A stretch of DNA of 10,839 nucleotides from SLFT01 sp964493075 (GTDB taxonomy: Bacteria > Hydrogenedentota > Hydrogenedentia > Hydrogenedentales > CAITNO01). Position numbers and translations under genes: made by a program. Where the stretch lies: positions 1-10,839 of the forward strand of contig CAZBNU010000136.1 of NCBI GenBank assembly GCA_964493075.1, read 5' to 3'. Below the pieces are notes generated by a model. The model was not told the origin of the DNA and ran no database searches. It worked only from the letters and a program-made list of their open reading frames with translations. Of the stretch, positions 5,325-10,839 are shown piece by piece. The first letter of the stretch is position 1, and the number at the start of each line of letters is the position of its first letter.

Positions 5325-7103
5325 ATGAATATCCGCGAAGTATGCCGCTTTCCGTTCCTGGCCCAAATTTGTACAGCCGCCTTATTGTTTTTTTTGGCAT
5401 CTTTACCTGCTGCGGCGCTGGACCGCCCCGCCGATCCTGTGATTGTGTCGGGTGCGCAGATTCCTGCTCTTAACGGTTTTGCGCCGGGTGATATTGTGGC
5501 ATTTCGTTATGATGGTGACTGGCATCAGATTCCGGTGCAGGTGGATGAACGCGCTGTACTTGACTTCACCGATGTTTACGATGGCAACTTCTTCCTCGGA
5601 AGCATGTCCCGCCTGGACTATACAGATGTCGGCACGTTTGCAGGGCCTGATCCCAATCCCACGGTGGATGCAGACGACGAAGTGGTGTTTATGGCAAAGG
5701 ACGCCGGGGAATTTTGCGACGAGATGAACAGCCCGCCCACGGGAGTAATCGGCGCAGGAGGGGTTCAAATCACGATTACCGATCCCCTTGGCGGTGCGCC
5801 CGGATACGTCTATCTTTTTCTTCAGGACGGATCACTGGATCCTGCCGCCGGGATCAGCTATGTGGACTATGATTTCAACCTGCTCTCCGGGGATTACAAA
5901 ACGACTTACGTTATTGCTGCGGGACCAAATCCGGAGGATTCAACCATTACGACCGCCTACTACCAGCGCCACTTCCAGGATCGATGGATAGACGACGGGC
6001 TGTGGATTTTTGCGGGTTCGGCGACGGGGGTAGATATTTTGGACAGACACAAAAATCTGTTTGGCCCAGGTGTTTGCGAACGTTCCGAGGACACGTTTTC
6101 CGATAAGGAGGGCGCATTTATTATCAACAAAAGCGGCCCTGTACGGGCTATCAGAAGTTACCTGGGCGCAAACAGCGGCCCCCGTACACAGCGTGAACAT
6201 TTCTATTACGAACAGCGCGAGGACATAACCACCTATTTGCGCGTTCATCAAATCCCGGGGGTCATGGATTTCTTCGACTACTCGGGCGCGGCCCTGGGCA
6301 TGACCTACCAGAACAATAACATGGCTTCGAGCGTTATTATTGACGGGGTTGACGACACTGTATCTTCGGGAATTGTGTATACCGAACTGGTATCCGGTGC
6401 GCCGGGATCGCTGGTCAAGTTGAACAGATTTGTCACCAATATCAGTACGTTGAACATCATCACCTACTATCTCGATGCGGCATCCCCTCCGGAAACCCAA
6501 TGCACTGGCGATGCTTTCGCCTATGGATCGAGCGGGAACCATATCACTTCAACCATTCCAATCACTGACCCGGTTAACGGGGGTACTGCAGCACTTGCAC
6601 TGACAAGTACATTGTATTTTGATGCGCCCGGACTGACCATGACCGATGCCGAGCTGCGGCGATCCTGGTTTGATCAGTCATTGACGAGTTCGTCTCAGGT
6701 CTGGCTGTCCGGCGATGTGGAAGGGGAACCGGCCCCCTGCACACCGGACCTCGTCGCGCCTGTAATCACACTCCTTGGCAACAATCCGGAGCAGGTTGGA
6801 TTTGGATATCCCTATATTGATGCCGGGGCGACAGCATTGGATTTGTGTGACAATGATATAAGCGAGTCTATTACTGTTGTGGACGAGGTGAATACGGGTG
6901 TTCTTGGTGAATATACTGTTACCTACTATGTCGCAGATGCGGCAGGCAATATGGCGGATGAAGTGACACGCACAGTGCATGTTGTTGACGACCTGCCGGA
7001 TGTTCCTGTTGCCGGTGGGTTGGGCTTGGCAATTCTTGTTGCTGCAACGGCGCTTGGTGGTATTGTGGTATCTAACGTAAAGACGCAACGGCGCAAAGGA
7101 TAA
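5325..7103 (+). CDS. Secreted protein with DUF5011 Ig-like domain and C-terminal sorting-type tail
   Basis: A 592-residue exported protein of unknown function. The ATG at 5325 has GGAG seven bases upstream. Residues 1-31 are a Sec signal (LLFFLASLPAAA). Residues about 34-470 have no domain I can name; conserved-looking stretches include VAFRYDGDWHQIPVQVDERA (57-76 region) and an acidic VDADDEVVFMAKDAG. Residues 477-556 match DUF5011-type bacterial Ig-like folds (GYPYIDAGATALD, LGEYTVTYYVADAAGN, VTRTVHVVD). Residues 557-592 are LPDVPVAGG, a hydrophobic helix of about 20 residues, then the basic tail KTQRRKG: the three-part layout of PEP-CTERM-like and other sorting signals. The likely destination is the cell surface after processing. 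Its TAA is seven bases before yajD, whose ribosome binding site overlaps the last codons. Confidence 0.8.
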   Translation: MNIREVCRFPFLAQICTAALLFFLASLPAAALDRPADPVIVSGAQIPALNGFAPGDIVAFRYDGDWHQIPVQVDERAVLDFTDVYDGNFFLGSMSRLDYTDVGTFAGPDPNPTVDADDEVVFMAKDAGEFCDEMNSPPTGVIGAGGVQITITDPLGGAPGYVYLFLQDGSLDPAAGISYVDYDFNLLSGDYKTTYVIAAGPNPEDSTITTAYYQRHFQDRWIDDGLWIFAGSATGVDILDRHKNLFGPGVCERSEDTFSDKEGAFIINKSGPVRAIRSYLGANSGPRTQREHFYYEQREDITTYLRVHQIPGVMDFFDYSGAALGMTYQNNNMASSVIIDGVDDTVSSGIVYTELVSGAPGSLVKLNRFVTNISTLNIITYYLDAASPPETQCTGDAFAYGSSGNHITSTIPITDPVNGGTAALALTSTLYFDAPGLTMTDAELRRSWFDQSLTSSSQVWLSGDVEGEPAPCTPDLVAPVITLLGNNPEQVGFGYPYIDAGATALDLCDNDISESITVVDEVNTGVLGEYTVTYYVADAAGNMADEVTRTVHVVDDLPDVPVAGGLGLAILVAATALGGIVVSNVKTQRRKG

Positions 7104-7110
7104 TGTAACG

Positions 7111-7506
7111 ATGTCTGGAAAACATCAACCTATGGACCCGCAGCGGAAAGCCGCATTGATGGCTTCTTTGAAACGTGACAAGCAGGACAAGGAACAGACC
7201 TATCGCGAGCAAGCATTGAAACTCTTCCCCCACGTCTGCCAGCGGTGCGGTCGCGAGTTTTCTGGCAAGCGTCTCCGTGAACTCACGGTGCATCACAAGG
7301 ACAATGACCATTTCAACAATCCGCCCGACGGCAGCAATTGGGCGTTGTTGTGTCTGTACTGTCATGACGATGAACACGGCACCTACGAGCAGCGCGGGTT
7401 GTATGCTGAGGGCGCGCAAACCCTGAAAACCGAACCGTCGCTGGGGCATAATCCTTTCGCGGGATTGCAGAATCTGCTGCCACCGGAAGGGGATAATGAA
7501 AAATAG
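7111..7506 (+). CDS. yajD: YajD-type HNH nuclease family protein
   Basis: A 131-residue cytoplasmic protein close to E. coli YajD, as I recall that sequence. It shares YREQALKLFPHVCQRCGREF, RLRELTVHHKDNDHFNNP, DGSNWALLCLYCHDDEH and a C-terminal NPFAGL. C43, C46, C81 and C84 can bind a structural zinc. The HNH metal and catalytic residues are H61/H62, N76 or N70, and H85/H89. Function is unproven in the family; a nuclease fold is clear, a substrate is not. A Lys/Arg/Gln-rich N-terminal extension (residues 1-28) is a little longer than in E. coli. AAAGGA at 7095-7100 overlaps the end of the upstream gene, suggesting translational coupling in a two-gene operon, although the proteins share no obvious task. 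Confidence 0.9.
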   Translation: MSGKHQPMDPQRKAALMASLKRDKQDKEQTYREQALKLFPHVCQRCGREFSGKRLRELTVHHKDNDHFNNPPDGSNWALLCLYCHDDEHGTYEQRGLYAEGAQTLKTEPSLGHNPFAGLQNLLPPEGDNEK

Positions 7507-7519
7507 TCTTGTGTCTATT

Positions 7520-7554
7520 GTCCGACCCGGTCCGACCCGTCCGACCTGTCCGAC
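7520..7554. repeat. Short tandem repeat of GTCCGACC(CG)
   Basis: Four consecutive units in 35 bases: GTCCGACCCG, GTCCGACCCG, TCCGACCTG, TCCGAC. It begins 13 bases after the yajD stop in the 124-bp gap before the next gene. Units of 9-10 bases would place each copy on nearly the same DNA face. It could be a protein-binding array or a simple intergenic repeat. No terminator is visible beside it. Confidence 0.7.
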
Positions 7555-7630
7555 AACTTCAGGCAGCAATACGGACTACCTATTTATAGCTGTTTTCGAT
7601 TTGGATTAGGGAAAAACAGGAAGCGGAAAT

Positions 7631-8845
7631 ATGAAGATAATGGTGGTTGGCATAGTCCTGGCGTGTACGCTCTGTGCATCTGATGTTTTTGCGGAGAAAG
7701 AGAATATGGCTACACCGATAACAACCCTTTCGGAAGCAGTGGTCTGGTTGAAGCAGGAAGCGCACCGGATTATCCGTGCTTCTGAACGGAAAATGGCGGA
7801 CGGCACGGCCGCATTTCCGCCGCAGGTAGGCATTCATTATGAGGCGTTCTGGCTGCGTGATTACGAATATACGCTGGAAGGTTCCGTTGATTCCTATTCC
7901 AACAAAGAATTAACGGATGCCTGCCGTCTTTTTGTGAAGAGCATGGATGCCAATGGCGCCGGGGTGGATTGTGTGAAGTTCGACGGTACGCCCATCTATA
8001 TGCCCGGTTATGGAACCATGGGTGAAAATCCGGTTGCTGACGGCAGCCAGTTTACGGTGGGGGTTGCGTGGCACACGTATCAGAAAACAAAGGACGAGGT
8101 ACTTCTGAAAGAAATCCTGGACGCGCTGGTAAAAACCATGAATGCCGTGCCCCGGAATCCTGAAACGAAACTGGTGCATATCCGTCCGGGGAAACCGCAG
8201 GATCGTTGTCCCTACGGGTTTACTGATACCATCGGCAAGGAAGGGGACGTGTTGTTCTGTTCGCTGTTGTATGTGCAGGCGTGCCGTCAGTTGGCGGACC
8301 TGTTGACTGCGGGCGATCGTGCTGCCGAAGCAACCTCATGGCGCGAGGAAGCGACCAAAGTAACCGAAAGCATCAACAAGGTATTTTGGGATCAGGAAAT
8401 CGGCTTGTATCGTGCAGCAACCGTTACCTGTCGGGAACCTGATATCTGGGGTTCCGCCTTTGCCGTGTTCCTGGGCGTGGCGAATACAGACCAGTCACGG
8501 GCGATTGCAACCTATTTCAAAGAATACTACGGCGAAATCGTACAGCACGGCCAAATCCGGCATCTAACCGGTGGTGTGTACTGGCAAAAGGGGCGGAAAC
8601 GCGATGAGTACCAGAACGGCGCGTACTGGGCAACGCCCACCGGCTGGTTTGTTTATACATTGGATTTGGTTGACCCCGCACTGGCCGATCAGACCGTTAT
8701 TGACATGGTGAACCATTTCAAGAAATATGGGGCCTGTGAATGGATTTTCGGAGAACAACGGCAGTTGCCCCACTACCTCGCCAGCGCTGCGCTGCCTCTG
8801 GATGGCATCCGTGCGATGTGCGAACGTCGGACAGGACGAAAATAG
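7631..8845 (+). CDS. Secreted six-hairpin glycosidase-like protein
   Basis: A 404-residue exported protein. The ATG at 7631 follows a purine-rich AGGAAGCGGAAAT, and residues 1-21 are a Sec signal ending DVFA. The mature part matches the all-alpha (alpha/alpha)6 six-hairpin glycosidase type, with aromatic-acidic motifs along the chain: HYEAFWLRDYEYTLEG (69-84), YGFTDTIGKEGDVLFCSLLY (195-214), DIWGSAFAVFLG (271-282), RHLTGGVYW (310-318), YQNGAYWATPTGWF (327-340) and EW (370-371). D77, D199, E204 and E370 are candidate catalytic acids, but I cannot assign them. Length fits a single catalytic barrel with no carbohydrate-binding domain. The GH family and substrate are not identified. It converges on the esterase at 8873-9733 with only 27 bases between stops and no clear terminator. 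Confidence 0.75.
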   Translation: MKIMVVGIVLACTLCASDVFAEKENMATPITTLSEAVVWLKQEAHRIIRASERKMADGTAAFPPQVGIHYEAFWLRDYEYTLEGSVDSYSNKELTDACRLFVKSMDANGAGVDCVKFDGTPIYMPGYGTMGENPVADGSQFTVGVAWHTYQKTKDEVLLKEILDALVKTMNAVPRNPETKLVHIRPGKPQDRCPYGFTDTIGKEGDVLFCSLLYVQACRQLADLLTAGDRAAEATSWREEATKVTESINKVFWDQEIGLYRAATVTCREPDIWGSAFAVFLGVANTDQSRAIATYFKEYYGEIVQHGQIRHLTGGVYWQKGRKRDEYQNGAYWATPTGWFVYTLDLVDPALADQTVIDMVNHFKKYGACEWIFGEQRQLPHYLASAALPLDGIRAMCERRTGRK

Positions 8846-8872
8846 ACATATCCCTGACGCAGTTATATTCTC

Positions 8873-9733
8873 CTACTCCACCGTCGGTTCGCCCTCAAGG
8901 TAACCCAGTGATGCCAGAAACCGATCCATTTCCTTTATGGTGTCGGTATAAAATTCCTTGCTTTTGTAATTAAAAAAACCATGTTTCTGCCCTTCGTATA
9001 GTTCCAGGTCGCAACGGATACCTTTTTCGTTCATAATCTGCTTGTATTTCTCAGCGGTGCTTACAGGAATAAGTTCGTCCTTCGTGCCCAAAAAGACAAT
9101 CGTTGGCGGCGTATTCTTGTTGATGTTATGCATCGGCGAAATATCCTGCCAATATTCTTTAACGCGTTCATAGGCATAGCCGTCCTGGCTGGTATCAAAC
9201 ACAGGATTAAATAGTACCAGCGCATTGGGCACACTGCTAATGGCTTGGTCTTCTCCTTCTTCATTGAAGGCGGTGGTGGTGCCGGTCGTGGCGGCCACAT
9301 GACCTCCTGCGGAACCACCACCAGCGATAACCTTATCGGGGTCTATGCCCAGTTCAGTGGCGTGCTGCCTGATCCAGCGAACAGCGGACTTGCCATCTTT
9401 TACGCATTCACGGGGAGAGGTCTGTTGCCGGGAGAACACCCGGTAATCCGCCGACATGGCGACCATGCCCCGGGAGGCCAGATATTCACAGTGCGGATAG
9501 AATTGGCTTGGTGAACCTTTCCTCCATCCGCCACCGAAAAAGAACACAATAGCAGGCCGCTTGTCCTCCGGACTTTGTTCCGAGGGCTCGAAAATGGAAA
9601 TTTTGAGTTCCACATCACCGATGGTTTTGTACACAACTTCCTTGTCCGGCGTGAAACCTTCCACCTCAAGTGCGTAGGTGGACAACGCAGATAACAGAGG
9701 TAAAACGAAGGCTAAATTTTTGATACCGATCAT
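8873..9733 (-). CDS. Secreted alpha/beta-hydrolase esterase (BD-FAE/HSL-like)
   Basis: A 286-residue esterase. The ATG at 9733 has GGAAAGGA eight bases upstream; residues 1-21 are a Sec signal (LAFVLPLLSALSTYA). The triad is clear: S141 in GGGSAGGH, D219 in GTKDELIP, H251 in EGQKHGFFNYK. FFGGGW (65-70) takes the place of the HGGG oxyanion motif of the hormone-sensitive-lipase group, so the usual His is Phe here. ALVLFNPVFD and DISPMHNI are typical of the bacterial esterase/lipase group often encoded beside sulfatases and glycosidases; removal of acyl groups from polysaccharide is the likely job but is inferred. It lies downstream of the 9828-10697 gene on the same strand (94-base gap), so it may be the last gene of a run beginning with or before the sulfatase. 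Confidence 0.85.
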   Translation of the reverse strand: MIGIKNLAFVLPLLSALSTYALEVEGFTPDKEVVYKTIGDVELKISIFEPSEQSPEDKRPAIVFFFGGGWRKGSPSQFYPHCEYLASRGMVAMSADYRVFSRQQTSPRECVKDGKSAVRWIRQHATELGIDPDKVIAGGGSAGGHVAATTGTTTAFNEEGEDQAISSVPNALVLFNPVFDTSQDGYAYERVKEYWQDISPMHNINKNTPPTIVFLGTKDELIPVSTAEKYKQIMNEKGIRCDLELYEGQKHGFFNYKSKEFYTDTIKEMDRFLASLGYLEGEPTVE

Positions 9734-9827
9734 TTCAGATTTCCTTTCCAGAAAAACGTTCTTAAAGAAATAGACAAGATTGCCTCGCTACCTTCAATAA
9801 CGATGTCTGCGCGAGACACTGCAGGGC

Positions 9828-10697
9828 TCATTTGAAAAAGCGCTTCCATCCTATGGAAAACGAAGCGCCGTCAAAATCAAAACTGCGAGGTGAGGCAAAG
9901 TTATATCCCGCATTTATCGAAAGCATATTATATTTGTCCAGGGGAATATCCGCCCCTATGTTGGCATTAAAGGATGTAATCCACAAGTTATCGCTCACTT
10001 CAAGATTCAGAAAACGCCCATATTCCATGAATCCGTTCTTAATTTTGACTTTGTAGCCAGCGTAGGTTTCCGTCACGCGCAACACTACGGAAGGCTTCGT
10101 GTTCCTTAGTCTTTCCCAAAGCCCGTGATATTCCTTGCGCACAGGCATTCCCCATGGGAAGATATCCGCACACAAACCAACGTATGCCGCAGAACGATAA
10201 ATTTCGAAGTCCGTATGAAGCGGCAAGAGCAAAACAGATGTGTCCTGTTTTTGGGTACGGACTTTTCCGGCGAAATACGCAAATTGCATGTATAAAGCCA
10301 GATGACGCGACATCACACGGCCTATCGAGATACTTGGGGTCCACAGGAGATGTTCGTCCCGGAGTGACGCGACCGTTCGCACATCCCGGAAACCCGGCGC
10401 AAGTATCCGCATCGCGGGCGAATAATAGCGATTGATAAGCGATTCGCTTTCCAACTTCGGATAAGCATTAAGAAATGCAGGCATAATAAACCAGCGGGAT
10501 TCATTTAACGCTTCATCTTTGTTGTCGGCTGTTTCGTCTGTATCCTTCCTGAATTCGTTTGGGATTATTTCCGTTTCTTGGGCCGTTGCGGCTGAACAAC
10601 ACCAAGCGACAAAGCCGAATCCGAAAATCAGAAGCAACGGAATATTCTTGCGAAATAAATAACCGGTGCCCGTGGATAATTCATCAATGACATGCAT
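9828..10697 (-). CDS. Hypothetical exported protein, probable outer-membrane beta-barrel
   Basis: A 289-residue protein of no recognised family. The ATG at 10697 follows GGAG by five bases. The N-terminus has a long leader (MHVIDELSTGTGYLFRKN) before a hydrophobic stretch (19-38) ending SAATAQ, so a signal peptide with cleavage near residue 40 is likely. Residues 41-68 are charged and probably disordered. The rest alternates polar and hydrophobic residues with many aromatics (HLALYMQFAYFAG, NMLSINAGYNFAS, GASFSIGWKRFFK) and ends in an aromatic-rich strand, as outer-membrane barrels do. Base composition appears more AT-rich than its neighbours. It lies 51 bases after the sulfatase stop and ahead of the esterase on the same strand. 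Function unknown. Confidence 0.65.
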   Translation of the reverse strand: MHVIDELSTGTGYLFRKNIPLLLIFGFGFVAWCCSAATAQETEIIPNEFRKDTDETADNKDEALNESRWFIMPAFLNAYPKLESESLINRYYSPAMRILAPGFRDVRTVASLRDEHLLWTPSISIGRVMSRHLALYMQFAYFAGKVRTQKQDTSVLLLPLHTDFEIYRSAAYVGLCADIFPWGMPVRKEYHGLWERLRNTKPSVVLRVTETYAGYKVKIKNGFMEYGRFLNLEVSDNLWITSFNANIGADIPLDKYNMLSINAGYNFASPRSFDFDGASFSIGWKRFFK

Positions 10698-10748
10698 AGG
10701 AACTCCATTTCGGACTCATACTGTTGAGAATATACCGGGAAAAATATT

Positions 10749-10839
10749 TTATGATTTCCACAACGGTGTTTCCCCTTCGTTCTTCTGAGGTGTTCCGGGG
10801 GTGCTGCGGCCTTCGGCGATATACTTCTCCATCAGTTCG
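10749..10839 (-). CDS. C-terminal end of an arylsulfatase (partial)
   Basis: The minus strand is open from the window edge to TAA at 10749-10751, giving 29 residues that begin ELMEKYIAEGRSTPGTPQKN and end PLWKS. 'KYIAxGRSTPGxPQxN' close to the C-terminus is characteristic of arylsulfatase A-like type I sulfatases, which hydrolyse sulfate esters in the periplasm or outside the cell. The catalytic Cys/Ser motif lies outside the window. Same strand as the barrel protein and esterase, suggesting a shared transcription unit for sulfated and acylated glycans. Confidence 0.8.
   Translation of the reverse strand, partial: ELMEKYIAEGRSTPGTPQKNEGETPLWKS

Noticed and set aside
5940..6542. 200-codon minus-strand frame inside the DUF5011 gene, and the similar one at 6678-7088
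   Set aside because: Both are antisense shadows of a gene with a clear signal peptide and Ig-like domain, and neither has recognisable motifs.
7520..7554. Start of a CRISPR array
   Set aside because: Units are only 9-10 bases and lie directly next to each other without spacers.
7631..7690. Lipoprotein signal (VLAC, Cys12) in the six-hairpin protein
   Set aside because: The hydrophobic stretch before Cys12 is too short, and a standard signal peptidase I site (DVFA) follows at residue 21.

Overview
The window looks like a metagenome-assembled scaffold (it holds a run of exactly 100 N) from a Gram-negative bacterium. An OmpA-family outer-membrane protein, several Sec signal peptides, one Tat signal, a LamG protein, a sulfatase end, two secreted esterases and a secreted six-hairpin-type protein together resemble polysaccharide-degrading Planctomycetota, Verrucomicrobiota/Lentisphaerota or candidate Hydrogenedentota. 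That placement is inference from gene content; the window has no marker gene that fixes the phylum.

Layout, left to right. 1-96 (+) is the end of a gene that may be a radical-SAM-linked (DUF2344) protein. It converges on a minus-strand pair: xerD (135-1034), preceded in transcription order by an OmpA-family gene (1115-1783) with a clear promoter and a palindrome at its predicted start of transcription. A 349-bp AT-rich gap follows, carrying hairpins. Next come two more minus-strand genes: a large secreted protein whose LamG fold is split by a seven-repeat propeller-like insert (2133-3794), and a Tat-exported alpha/beta-hydrolase (4073-5095). Plus-strand genes follow: a secreted protein with a DUF5011 Ig-like domain and a C-terminal sorting-type tail (5325-7103), closely followed by a yajD-type HNH gene (7111-7506), then a secreted six-hairpin glycosidase-like protein (7631-8845). 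The right end is a minus-strand run: the last 29 codons of an arylsulfatase (10749-10839), a probable outer-membrane barrel protein (9828-10697) and a secreted esterase (8873-9733).

The most interesting non-coding structure is a family of palindromic intergenic elements. Two copies in the same orientation bracket the 4073-5095 esterase gene. Each is an inverted pair of REP-like units (GTAG followed by a hairpin with a TCCC loop), the architecture called REPIN. The 100-N gap sits inside one copy and both gap edges carry the same 14 bases. The second copy runs straight through the equivalent point, so the gap is probably an assembly break at a repeat rather than missing genes. A third, single GTAG/TCCC hairpin with a different stem lies at 2099-2121.

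Functionally the right two thirds read as an outer-surface and secreted carbohydrate-processing neighbourhood (esterases, sulfatase, glycosidase-like barrel, LamG protein), while the left end is housekeeping (chromosome-dimer resolution, envelope anchoring). I saw no rRNA, tRNA, CRISPR array, prophage or transposase gene.
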